Positions 8,526-17,226 of a DNA stretch of 43,267 bases are shown one piece after another. Numbering within the stretch: position 1 is the first letter of the stretch; the number at the start of each line of letters is the position of its first letter. The stretch covers positions 1 through 43,267 of the forward strand of contig JADKIC010000037.1 of NCBI GenBank assembly GCA_016721435.1. The letters are read 5' to 3'. This stretch comes from Bacteroidota bacterium (GTDB lineage Bacteria > Bacteroidota > Bacteroidia > AKYH767-A > OLB10). The notes under the pieces are model-generated. The model saw nothing but the letters and a program-made list of their open reading frames with translations. It searched no databases and was not told the origin of the DNA. The translations under genes were made by a program, and so were the position numbers.

Positions 8526-10091
8526 ATGAAACCTGTTATTCGGATTTTCCTTCTCGTCTTATTGATGAAAGGATCTGCCTTCGCGGCCACAGAAAAAATT
8601 ATCATTGATGAAGTGAACGGTAATACAAATTATCCGCGTCCGCAAGGAGCCTTTGATGTAGAGTATGCTGCCACAAATGGAAACTGGAATGCCAATAATT
8701 TTAATGAGAATATTCCGGTAAATGGTGCTACAAACTATAAAATAATTGTGATTGGCGACTGGCTGGATACCTGGGACAGGATGGTGGTTACCAAATCGGA
8801 TGGAGTTACCGCTGCTCCTAATTTTACTATTTCAGGTCAGGTGAAATCTGTTGTGAATAATAAAGGACGTACTACATTTATTTTAACAGTAGGAACTGCC
8901 GCTACCCCGGGAGAAATTGGGATGATCCGTTTCAGGTATAACGTGGAAACCAATTTGGGAGATCTTATGCCGGGTGAAAACATTAAGTTCAGAGTATGTC
9001 GAAAACCTATAATTACAAATATAAGTATCGATCCTTATCCTACGTTTGAAGTGCGTACCTTATTTCTGAAAAAGGGCCAGTTGTATAATTTAACTTTTAC
9101 ATTATTAGCAGCTTCAGGAAATGATATCAGATATACAGGCAATGGCCTTTTAAAGGATCTCAATAACGGATTGCTGTCAAATTCGATAAGTATATTGAAC
9201 AAACCTGAGTTTCGTTCACCCTTTATTTCAGCAACTAGCGCCACAACTTTCAAAATGCAGGTCATTACCTCTTCAAATAATGTGAATGCGGAGATTAACT
9301 TTCAGGATAAAAACAACTTATTGTATCAATTTGTAGATTCCATTGTAGACAGGCGATTCCGGCAAGTTAATTTTAGTTACCATGTGGCTGCATCCTTCGG
9401 CGCATTTAATAATACACCCCCAAATAGTTCGATGACCAGCGTTTTTCCGGGAGAGAAATTGCCCGATATTGTACCACCGAAAAGCGAACTAAATTTCGGA
9501 ACAACCTATTCCTTCGGAAACCAAACCGTAACAGATCAACAGGGAAAAATATATAAAAATATTATTGCCAAGGAAGATGCTCCTAATGATCTTGGATTCT
9601 TACTAAAAAATGGCAACATTACCGTGGCAAATGGAGGACTCGTATTGAAGCCATTGGGTAGTGATCCCCTACTTGGCAATGTGTTTCTTGGTGAAGTACT
9701 ATTGGCTCCCTATACTTTTCCGATTAAAAATACAGGAATCGCTGATGCTAAGGTGGCCTTCTTCAATGAAGTGGTGGGTTTTGCAGAAGCGGATCCAATC
9801 AAATTGCCGGATGTAGCGAATCTTGCACGTAGGACGGCAGCCACTTTCCCTAAGCCCAAAACAGTGACGATAGAACTGCCAAGTCTTGCAGCAGGTATTT
9901 CAAACAATTGTGTTGTACATAAATCCAGCGTACAGATTTTCATGTTCTCCAATAAGCCGGGATTGTTTTTTTGTGACAATGCCTGGCCCGTCGATCCAAG
10001 TATAACCATCTTTGTTGATAAGACCAATACTATACTTGAATTAAATGATGGGGAGTCAAAGAATAAAACAACGTTGAATCCACCAAAATAA
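8526..10091 (+). CDS. Secreted protein of unknown function, paralogue 2 (intact)
   Basis: Intact 521-residue paralogue of the preceding gene, clearly homologous over its whole length and closest in the first 120 residues. The signal peptide is MKPVIRIFLLVLLMKGSAFA, then IIIDEVNGNTNYPRPQGAF and NYKIIVIGDWLDTWDRM. The middle has LPDIVPPKSELNFGTTY. FPIKNTGIADAKVAFFNE resembles a CARDB-like strand pair, and the late Cys pair is in SNNCVVHK and FFCDNAWPVD. It is probably exported to the periplasm or cell surface. No catalytic motif is visible. It shares the operator/promoter layout with the response regulator and paralogue 1, so it is a candidate output of the two-component system. Structural or adhesive roles are guesses. 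Confidence 0.8.
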   Translation: MKPVIRIFLLVLLMKGSAFAATEKIIIDEVNGNTNYPRPQGAFDVEYAATNGNWNANNFNENIPVNGATNYKIIVIGDWLDTWDRMVVTKSDGVTAAPNFTISGQVKSVVNNKGRTTFILTVGTAATPGEIGMIRFRYNVETNLGDLMPGENIKFRVCRKPIITNISIDPYPTFEVRTLFLKKGQLYNLTFTLLAASGNDIRYTGNGLLKDLNNGLLSNSISILNKPEFRSPFISATSATTFKMQVITSSNNVNAEINFQDKNNLLYQFVDSIVDRRFRQVNFSYHVAASFGAFNNTPPNSSMTSVFPGEKLPDIVPPKSELNFGTTYSFGNQTVTDQQGKIYKNIIAKEDAPNDLGFLLKNGNITVANGGLVLKPLGSDPLLGNVFLGEVLLAPYTFPIKNTGIADAKVAFFNEVVGFAEADPIKLPDVANLARRTAATFPKPKTVTIELPSLAAGISNNCVVHKSSVQIFMFSNKPGLFFCDNAWPVDPSITIFVDKTNTILELNDGESKNKTTLNPPK

Positions 10092-10229
10092 CGTTGCTGT
10101 CTTAGTCTGAGCGTATGATCGATGCTGCTTTCCCTATATTTTAAATGAAGAAGAAGTAAGGAGTGTTCAGAAATAGAAGTTTCATGAACTTAGGAGCCAA
10201 GCATTCCGGACGTCGAATTTAATAGATAT

Positions 10230-10260
10230 GAGCCGCTACAGCGATGTGCGGCTCTTTTCT
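10230..10260 (+). terminator. Rho-independent terminator after paralogue 2
   Basis: Stem GAGCCGC (10230-10236) and GCGGCTC (10248-10254), 11-nt loop, then TTTTCT. It lies about 140 bp after the stop of paralogue 2 and before the next gene. The rest of the 10092-10395 gap shows nothing recognisable. Confidence 0.75.
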
Positions 10261-10395
10261 ATTTGATGTAAATAGTGCTTTCTGATGATAATCGTCAATA
10301 AATACGAGTTTATTTTTATTTAAATTTACAGAGGAAAATGGTCTCGCATTAAACTATTGAAGACAAATCTCCTCTTAAAGATAAAATTCATATTC

Positions 10396-11655
10396 ATGAC
10401 CACATTGAGAATTAAATCCATTGTCTTCTTTATTGCTTTTTTCTCAGCATTGACAAGCACCGCTCAAACCGACGACACTGCTGGAAAAACTCAATCTCCC
10501 CGGTGATAACCTGAATCTCGCTGCTGTACTGGACGTGTTTCAGCGTTCTCCTACACTGGAAGATTTTGAGGCGGTACTGAATGCGGATACCAGTAGAATA
10601 AATAATCTCGATCTGAACAATGACAATCAGATCGATTATATTAAGGTTTTGGATAAGCAGGAAGGTACACTACATTCTATCATCCTGCAGGTAGATATCA
10701 ATGAAACGGAGTCGCAGGATGTGGCAGTCATTTTTGTAGAGAAGAAGGGCGAGGATGTGCAGATTCAGCTTGTGGGTGATGAAGACCTGTATGGGAAGGA
10801 CTATATTCTGGAGCCCGCAGCAGATCAACGCAGCAGGACAACTGAGAATCCCGGATACACGGGAGAAGGCACTACTATCAATACCACCAATAATTACTAT
10901 TACAATACAGAGAATTATGGTTACGCCAGTCGCCCGAACTATTGTCCTCCTCCTTCTTCATGGATAATAATCGGGTTTATCTACGGACCGGTTTATTCGC
11001 CCTGGATTTCACCCTGGCATTGGAATTATTACCCGGTGTGGTGGAACCCATGGCGCCCTTATTATTGGGATGACTATTATGGTCACTGGTATTATCATCA
11101 TCATTGGCATGGCTGGTGGTATTGGCGCGCTCCTCACCATCATTTTGATCGCTATTACGCAGGATATAGAACCAACAGAAGGCATTCAGGCGTGGTGATG
11201 AATTATAAATCACAGGTGTTTACCGTAAGACGTATGAGAATCCAAAGCCTTCACCAAGACCTGATAGCAAACCGAATTTTCCAAGTCATGCCATTGCTAT
11301 TGATAAGAATCCGGCTATCGTGAAGCCCACAGGTATCGCGAAGCCCGGGGTTGCTCCAGCGAAAGAGGATAGGCAAAAGCCATCCGTAAAGCCAGCACCA
11401 CCTGCAAAAGGTACCGTGAAACCGGCTACTCCTTCAAAAGCTCAACCTGGAGTAAAGCCGGCTACCCCATCTAAAGTACAACCGGATAATAAGTCAACAA
11501 CTCCTTCAAAAGTTCAACCGGATAGTAAATCAAAGACCCCGGTAAAAGTACAGCCAAAAGTGATTCCGGTCACACCTCCAAAGAAGCCTTCTGATACCAG
11601 AACCGTTTCTCCTCCTAAATCTACAGCTCCTCCAAATGAAAGGGAAAGAAAGTAG
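10396..11655 (+). CDS. Secreted Trp/Tyr/His-rich protein with Pro/Lys repeat tail (two frameshifts)
   Basis: About 420 residues when two breaks are repaired. The signal peptide begins MTTLRIKSIVFFIAFFSALT at 10396. The frame breaks near 10478 and resumes LEKLNLPGDNLNLAAVLDVF, then LEDFEAVLNADTSRINNLDL and an EF-hand/dockerin-like DLNNDNQIDYIKV. A stretch at about 11003-11160 is extraordinarily rich in Trp, Tyr and His (PWHWNYYPVWWNPWRPYYW). The frame breaks again near 11230 and ends in a 12-residue repeat of the KPATPSKVQPD type. I recall this as a widespread Bacteroidota family without an assigned function. The signal peptide puts it outside the cytoplasm. The His-rich part could bind metal; that is a guess. 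Confidence 0.75.
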
Positions 11656-11951
11656 AATAGAGATGAACATTAGGTCATAATTCTCTTGTTTAATCGTTTC
11701 AAAACTAAATTCAGTCCTGTTTTGAGCATCTTTTTCATTATATAGCAGGATTTATGACTTTAATTCTTTAAAGTGGTCTATAATCATAAGGGTTCAGATT
11801 TTTTTGTCTATCTTTAGAACATATTGCAAATTTGAGATAGGTTTGTTCCTGTACATTGGTTTTTATATAGACAATTGTCCATCTTTTTTATTGCTGAAAA
11901 ATGAATGAACGCTCAAATAAGATAAGTGTAACGAGTATCTAAAAAGAAAAC

Positions 11952-12521
11952 TTGAAGTTATGTATTAAATACATGGTGAGTATCCGTTGCAAGATGATTG
12001 TAAAGGACGAATTACAGAAACTTGGTTTCCGGAATGTGAATGTTAAATTGGGAGAAGCCGAGATTTTAGAAGATGTTTCACCTGAAAAACTGGAGCAAAT
12101 CAAAATAGCCTTGCATAAATCAGGTCTTGAACTGATGGAAGATAAAAAGGCGATGTTGATTGAAAAAATCAAGAATGTAATTGTGGAGATGGTCCATTAT
12201 TCCGATGAGTTCCCAAAAGTTAATTTTTCAGATTATCTGAGCGAAAAATTAGGATATGACTATACCTATCTTGCCAATCTGTTTTCAGAAACGGAGGGCG
12301 TTACCATTGAGCAAGATATCATGAATCATAAGATTGAGAGAGTGAAGGAATTAATTATTTACGATGAACTGAATCTGACGGAAATTGCTTTTAAACTTCA
12401 TTATAGCAGTGTAGCTCACCTTTCGAATCAATTTAAAAAAATTACAGGGCTAACTCCTTCATTTTTTAAAACCCTGAAAAATAAGAAGCGCGCTGCTAAA
12501 GAAAATGTGGGAATATTATAA
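11952..12521 (+). CDS. AraC-family transcriptional regulator, short type
   Basis: About 189 residues. The N-terminal half (VKDELQKLGFRNVNVKLGEAEILED) is typical of a Bacteroidota AraC group lacking the cupin sensor domain. The C-terminal half has the two AraC helix-turn-helix units: KLGYDYTYLANLFSETEGV and LNLTEIAFKLHYSSVAHLSN, then FKKITGLTPSFFK. I keep the TTG start at 11952 because LKLCIKYMVSIRCK matches how these proteins usually begin (MKxxIKYMVSxRCK); the first ATG is at 11973. It sits directly upstream of a run of small membrane protein genes and may control them. Confidence 0.85.
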   Translation: MKLCIKYMVSIRCKMIVKDELQKLGFRNVNVKLGEAEILEDVSPEKLEQIKIALHKSGLELMEDKKAMLIEKIKNVIVEMVHYSDEFPKVNFSDYLSEKLGYDYTYLANLFSETEGVTIEQDIMNHKIERVKELIIYDELNLTEIAFKLHYSSVAHLSNQFKKITGLTPSFFKTLKNKKRAAKENVGIL

Positions 12522-12606
12522 ATATTTTTTGGAATTGTGTAATTAGAATAAGTTGTTTTCATCTGATCTTTGCTGAGTAAAATTGATCTTTATTAGATAC
12601 CTTCTT

Positions 12607-12930
12607 ATGAAAAAGCTTACAACCGGAATCTTATCTATCGTGATGTTAGTAAGTAGCACCACGATGCAATTGTCTGCCGGAACGACGGTCGACAATGTGC
12701 CTGTAACCACTACCAAAACCGCTGAAGCTTCTCGTCTTGCTGCTTCCGTTGCCCGAGTAAATGAAATCAAGGCAATGGATAAATCAAAGTTGAGTTCCGA
12801 CGAAAAGAAATCACTGAGAAAGGAATTAAGAGGCATTAAAAAGGATATTAAGGATAACGACAATAAAGGGATTTATCTTTCTGTCGGAGCTATCATTATC
12901 ATTGTTCTTTTGTTGATTTTGTTGCTCTAG
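12607..12930 (+). CDS. Small exported protein with C-terminal membrane helix, unknown function
   Basis: 107 residues from ATG 12607: a cleavable signal (MKKLTTGILSIVMLVSSTTM), a Lys-rich helical middle (LSSDEKKSLRKELRGIKKDI) and a C-terminal hydrophobic anchor (YLSVGAIIIIVLLLILLL). I know similar proteins as hypotheticals in Bacteroidota but no function. It is the first of five small proteins in the same direction (12607-14363), suggesting a shared envelope or stress role. Confidence 0.65.
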   Translation: MKKLTTGILSIVMLVSSTTMQLSAGTTVDNVPVTTTKTAEASRLAASVARVNEIKAMDKSKLSSDEKKSLRKELRGIKKDIKDNDNKGIYLSVGAIIIIVLLLILLL

Positions 12931-12998
12931 TTCTTTAATTTATAATGTGAATTTTAGTTTAGTTTCAGAAATCATTCAAAACTTAAAAAATAGTTATC

Positions 12999-13154
12999 AT
13001 GGGAAATTTACTTTATATTATTGCAGTATTGCTGGTTATCGGTTGGTTAATTGGTGTGATCGGTTATAGTGCCGGCGGACTTATTCACATTTTATTGGTC
13101 ATTGCAGCAGTTGTAATTTTACTTAGAATTATTTCAGGGAAGAAACCTGTTTGA
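12999..13154 (+). CDS. Lmo0937 family (DUF5670) small membrane protein
   Basis: 51 residues: MGNLLYIIAVLLVIGWLIGV, then GYSAGGLIHILLVIAAVVIL, ending GKKPV. The two-helix layout with the central G-x-x-x-G-G-LIH motif is diagnostic of the lmo0937 family. These are tiny inner-membrane proteins, usually linked to general stress regulons, with no known biochemical role. Confidence 0.88.
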   Translation: MGNLLYIIAVLLVIGWLIGVIGYSAGGLIHILLVIAAVVILLRIISGKKPV

Positions 13155-13256
13155 TTTAAAGAATCCCATAAATTAGTTGAAATCATTAGCGATTGAGTTT
13201 TACTTAAGATATTTATCGCAGACACAAACGTTGTATAATTTAAAATAGAAATTAAG

Positions 13257-13535
13257 ATGAAAGCAGGTAAAGTTCTTTTAGGCGTGCTCACAGGAGTGGC
13301 AGCCGGAGCATTATTGGGTATTTTATTTGCACCGGACAAAGGTTCAAGAACACGGAGAAAAATTCTCGATAAAGGAGAAGATTTTACGGATGCCTTGAGA
13401 GAAGATTATGATGATTTTATTGAGAATGTTACCAGCAAGTATGATAAACTCAAGCACAATGCTGAAGATGTGGTGTCTAAAGGGAAGTCAAAATTCAATG
13501 AGGTGAAAAAGGACGTTTATAATGCTAATAGTTAA
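13257..13535 (+). CDS. YtxH domain-containing protein
   Basis: 92 residues. The N-terminal helix VLLGVLTGVAAGALLGILFAP followed by DKGSRTRRKI is the YtxH signature (glycine-rich helix, then the APxxG(S/x)xTR motif). The rest is a charged helix (DDFIENVTSKYDKLKHNAED). These proteins are associated with general stress regulons in other bacteria. It sits between the lmo0937 and holin-like genes. Confidence 0.88.
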   Translation: MKAGKVLLGVLTGVAAGALLGILFAPDKGSRTRRKILDKGEDFTDALREDYDDFIENVTSKYDKLKHNAEDVVSKGKSKFNEVKKDVYNANS

Positions 13536-13583
13536 TTTGCCTTTTAGCAAAAAGAATTTTATTTGGAAAGGTAATTATAAATC

Positions 13584-13931
13584 ATGAGCGCAAATAACAA
13601 TGATACACCTATAGAATTGCTATTTGAAAGAGCAGAAGACTATACCAAGACAACACTTGAGCTTTTTAAATTGAAGGCAATAAGTAAATCGGCGGATGCG
13701 ACATCTTATATGGTGGCTGCAGTGGTGATTTCTGTTTTTGTGGTCTTGTTTTCAATAATGCTCAGTTGTGGAGCGGCGATATGGTTGGGACAACTTACGG
13801 GCGATTTATTTATAGGATTTTTTATAGTAGCCGGACTTTATGCGATTATCATTACATTATTGTTTCTCTTTCGTAAACAATGGATTGGTTTACCGGTTGC
13901 GAATGCGGTTATTAATAGTTTTTTAAAATAG
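13584..13931 (+). CDS. Phage holin family-like membrane protein
   Basis: 115 residues. The N-terminal amphipathic part (ELLFERAEDYTKTTLELFKL) is followed by two helices (VVISVFVVLFSIMLSCGAAI and FFIVAGLYAIIITLLFLF). This layout matches the Bacteroidota proteins annotated as phage holin family or Actinobacterial holin-X-like. There is no phage context, so lysis is unlikely; it is probably another small envelope-stress membrane protein. The next gene starts six bases later, so the two are likely co-transcribed. Confidence 0.7.
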   Translation: MSANNNDTPIELLFERAEDYTKTTLELFKLKAISKSADATSYMVAAVVISVFVVLFSIMLSCGAAIWLGQLTGDLFIGFFIVAGLYAIIITLLFLFRKQWIGLPVANAVINSFLK

Positions 13932-13936
13932 AAATC

Positions 13937-14363
13937 ATGTCAGTAAAAGTTGAGAAGGAAGATTTGGATCAGTTGATTAATTTGGTGGAAGAACGTCAGG
14001 CTGCAGAATTATTAGCATTGAGACAGCAATTTCATTTAACCTATGATAGTTTGAGGCCAATTTCAATAATTAAGAGTACACTAGCTGATGTGGTTTCATC
14101 CCCCGATCTAAAGGATAATTTGTTAGATAGTGTTATTGGATTTGCCAGCGGAATGGTTTCAAAGAAATTATTCATTGGAGGATCACATAATCCAATTAAA
14201 AAAGTAGTGGGAATGCTATTGCAACTAGCTGTATCAAATATGGTAGCCAAGAATCCCGTGACTATTAAAAAGGAACGAAAAGTTTTTTATACAATTGTTT
14301 GGAAGGAAAACTCCGTCGGATGATTCGATAGCAGTGAATTCCACTTTGAATGGAGCCGGCTAA
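13937..14363 (+). CDS. Conserved small protein, unknown function (probable frameshift near 14278)
   Basis: About 141 residues after repair. It begins MSVKVEKEDLDQLINLVEER and has SVIGFASGMVSKKLFIGGSH in the centre, a glycine-rich helix. The first frame ends at 14323, but an alternative frame from about 14280 reads KFFIQLFGRKTPSDDSIAVN and stops at 14363. This looks more natural as a C-terminus than the basic run in the first frame, so I infer an indel in the A/T-rich stretch 14275-14288. I recognise it as a companion of YtxH/holin-like genes in Bacteroidota, with no known function. Confidence 0.6.
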
Positions 14364-14543
14364 AATTTGTTTTGCTTCCATCTTTGGATGAAGAGATTTT
14401 TCAGTCAGCTGATTTTATTTTTATAACTAAGCTTATGTTGTTAAGTCGAATGTGTTATTGTAAAAATTCTATTTCTGAATCCGGAATAAATATTATATTT
14501 TTTTAATTATTTCTCTATTAAAAATTAAATCGATCAAAATATT

Positions 14544-15305
14544 ATGAGAAAGTTAGATGGAAAGACGGTCTTTATCACAGGTGGTTTGTCTGGCATAGGT
14601 AAAGCCTGTGCCCTGAATGCGGCACTTGAAGGAGCTAATGTGGCAGTAGCTGATTTGAAAGGCGGTGAAATGGAGGCAACAATGGAGGAATTGAAGAAGT
14701 TAAATTCCAAAGCTATTTTTATGGATTGCGATGTTTCGGATTTCAAACAAGTCCATGAAGCCATACAAAAAGTAATTTCTTCGTTTGGGACTTTGGATGT
14801 AGCCCTGAATAACGCAGGTATAGGTGGTGAAGCAGGTAGAGTAGGCGAGTTGTCAGAGCAGTCCTGGTTAAAAGTGATTGGAGTAAATTTAAATTGTGTT
14901 TTTACTTGTATGAGACACGAATTAGAAATAATGTTGAAGCAGAAGAATGGTGTTATTGTGAATATGTCTTCTATTTTAGGTAAAGTAGGTTTTGCCGGTT
15001 CTTCTCATTATACCGCTGCCAAACACGCTGTGCTCGGACTTACCCAAACCGCGGCTTTAGAGTATGCCACCGAAGGTATTCGCATCAATGCAATTTGTCC
15101 CGGATTTATTGAAACTCCACTTTTGACAAAGGCAGGTATTGAAGGCGATGCAGCCATTAAACAAATGATAGTCGATAAGCATCCAATGAATCGGTTAGGA
15201 AAGTCAGAGGAAGTTGCTAAAGGATTTATATTTCTGGCTTCTGAAGATAGTTCTTTTATAACCGGTACTGCACTGGAAATTGATGGTGGTTATTTGGCTG
15301 TATAA
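14544..15305 (+). CDS. SDR family oxidoreductase
   Basis: Intact 253-residue classical short-chain dehydrogenase/reductase. The NAD(P)-binding TGGLSGIG is at residues 12-19, NNAG at 89-92, and the catalytic Ser143-Tyr156-x-x-x-Lys160 lies in MSSILGKV and YTAAK. The C-terminus has CPGFIETPL and the usual GTALEIDGGY ending. The acidic residue after the second strand (AVADLKG) hints at NAD over NADP. The substrate cannot be inferred and there is no pathway context. It converges with the outer-membrane gene downstream. Confidence 0.93.
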   Translation: MRKLDGKTVFITGGLSGIGKACALNAALEGANVAVADLKGGEMEATMEELKKLNSKAIFMDCDVSDFKQVHEAIQKVISSFGTLDVALNNAGIGGEAGRVGELSEQSWLKVIGVNLNCVFTCMRHELEIMLKQKNGVIVNMSSILGKVGFAGSSHYTAAKHAVLGLTQTAALEYATEGIRINAICPGFIETPLLTKAGIEGDAAIKQMIVDKHPMNRLGKSEEVAKGFIFLASEDSSFITGTALEIDGGYLAV

Positions 15306-15351
15306 TTTACCATGCAGTACTTAATAGTTTAATTAGATCTCCACATAATAT

Positions 15352-17199
15352 TTACCTGTATTCCAACGCCTCAGGTTTCCCAAGTTCAAAAACACGAAAG
15401 TCGAAATCTGTAGTTTTTAGTGAATTGAACCGGATGGCATTTTGTTCATTGTTATTGATAAATGTGTAGAACGAAATGGATAATTGAAAAGTATTTAATA
15501 CCAGGTTTTCATTTTTGATTAGCATCCCTACTCCCAGTTGTGAATATACTTTACTTCGGGCAAAATCACTATGTTCATTGCTCAGCATGCCAAGTGAACC
15601 AATAAGATATGGCCCAAAACGGAATCCAAGTATATTCCAGGGAGCATAAGACTGTGATTGAAGCTTCAGCAATATCCGACTCTGTCCTGTTAATTTATAG
15701 TTGGTGAAGCCATCTAATCCGAATCCATCATTGATCGAAAGGGCTTCACCGGGATAACGTTTAATTCCAATAGTGATTGTCGGTTTTACGAATTGTCGGA
15801 AACGCCATTTTCCGATTTCTAATAGTGGTGTAAAGTAGGTAATGCCAGCCGTTACTACACCCTGACGGACTTTTGTCCGATGAAGAAATGTCCCGAATGT
15901 AATTCCGGAACTCAGATAACCCCAGTTGTAATAGTTGCCATGGGAAATACTACTTCCTAAATACACATTTCCGGTGTTGTTTTTTTCCTGGTAACCTGCA
16001 GTAATATTGAAGGCATGTCCGATCGGAACATCTTCTCTTAATCCATAATTAAAAATGAATTTGTCCTGTATATATTTTCTTGTAGATATGCCAATGCTTC
16101 CCAATAGGAAATGCGAGTCAGCAAATTGAAAAAGTGAATCTTCTACTTCAGGTGGAGGTGAAGTATAATTAATGCGGAGATTGCGTAAGGAGGTTATGAG
16201 CATCGTGCTTCGGGCGTTTTGAGATAGTCCTTTCAATATCGGTGTTCCTTTTCCTATCCAATAGTCCTGTACATTGAATTTGTTTTGCTGAGAAATAATT
16301 AAGGAATCGATAGTTTGAAAAGTGTCTTTTCGAAGTTGTTGTGAATAAGTAATTCCTCCTGCCCATCTGGTAAATGGGGAATAGAAAGTACGATCAACTG
16401 AAATGCTCTTTATAAAATTTCTAAATTCATCATTTCCATATTGTAAAGTTGTTCTTAAATATGTATTGTATACATTAGGATTAAAATACTTCGCATAAAA
16501 GTAATGATGACCATTTATTTTTGAGATAGAGTACGAGCCTTGAATTTCCTGACCCAGGCCCAAAAAGTTGGTTTCAGTTAGTCGATAGTTGGAATAATTG
16601 TCTGTAAAGGCCAGTTTAGGAATGATCGTCCATTTGTCAATTAATCGTACTTTGATATCTACTGAATCTGAATTATCAGAAGTTAATGTAGTAAAAAATC
16701 TTACATCAATCACATAACCGGTGCGGCGAACTAAACGTTCTGACTCTTTTACCAATAAAGAATCAAACCGGTCATTTGTTTTGATTATTAGTAGATTTCG
16801 GATAGTTATTTCTTTTGATTTGGAATGCATAGCATTGCCTGTCCTGGTCAGAAATGTGGAATTGGCAATACCTGTATCAGCAATTATATATCCGAAGGGA
16901 TCCAAAACTTCTATTTGAATATTTCGGATGATTTTACCTTCAAAAGGCGTGAGCAGATTTTGGATAATGTATAGGGAATCTCCGCCCGGTGAATCTACAG
17001 TATGAAGTAAAAATGTTTCGGTGGAAGATGGATGGGTAGAATTTGAAAACGCATGGTTATAGCTCGTTTCCGGTATCGCTCCTGCGTGTGATGAAATGGA
17101 TACTTCAGCAGTTAGGGCATTCGCCATCATGCAAACGTGAACTTGAGAAAATAAGCTGGTAAGAAAGAGAATTGAATATCTAAATTTCCATGAATTCAT
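15352..17199 (-). CDS. BamA/TamA-like outer-membrane beta-barrel protein with POTRA-like domain
   Basis: Intact 615-residue protein. It has a signal peptide, then about residues 75-195 with IRNIQIEVLDPFGY, KSKEITIRNLLIIKTNDRFD and RLVRRTGYVIDVRFF, which look like POTRA-type folds. The remainder is an alternating beta-barrel (FLGLGQEIQGSYSIS, LLLKLQSQSYAPWNILGFRF) ending in strand-like segments. I infer an Omp85-related outer-membrane protein, not the housekeeping BamA, which carries more POTRA domains. It lies 27 bp downstream of an alpha/beta hydrolase in the same direction, so the two may form an operon. Confidence 0.7.
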   Translation of the reverse strand: MNSWKFRYSILFLTSLFSQVHVCMMANALTAEVSISSHAGAIPETSYNHAFSNSTHPSSTETFLLHTVDSPGGDSLYIIQNLLTPFEGKIIRNIQIEVLDPFGYIIADTGIANSTFLTRTGNAMHSKSKEITIRNLLIIKTNDRFDSLLVKESERLVRRTGYVIDVRFFTTLTSDNSDSVDIKVRLIDKWTIIPKLAFTDNYSNYRLTETNFLGLGQEIQGSYSISKINGHHYFYAKYFNPNVYNTYLRTTLQYGNDEFRNFIKSISVDRTFYSPFTRWAGGITYSQQLRKDTFQTIDSLIISQQNKFNVQDYWIGKGTPILKGLSQNARSTMLITSLRNLRINYTSPPPEVEDSLFQFADSHFLLGSIGISTRKYIQDKFIFNYGLREDVPIGHAFNITAGYQEKNNTGNVYLGSSISHGNYYNWGYLSSGITFGTFLHRTKVRQGVVTAGITYFTPLLEIGKWRFRQFVKPTITIGIKRYPGEALSINDGFGLDGFTNYKLTGQSRILLKLQSQSYAPWNILGFRFGPYLIGSLGMLSNEHSDFARSKVYSQLGVGMLIKNENLVLNTFQLSISFYTFINNNEQNAIRFNSLKTTDFDFRVFELGKPEALEYR

Positions 17200-17226
17200 T
17201 ATTTGACTTTGAACGTGGTGAGAAAA

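Noticed and set aside
13584..13931. Holin-like gene as a sign of a prophage
   Set aside because: There are no phage structural, lysis or integrase genes, and its neighbours are small stress-type membrane proteins common in Bacteroidota.
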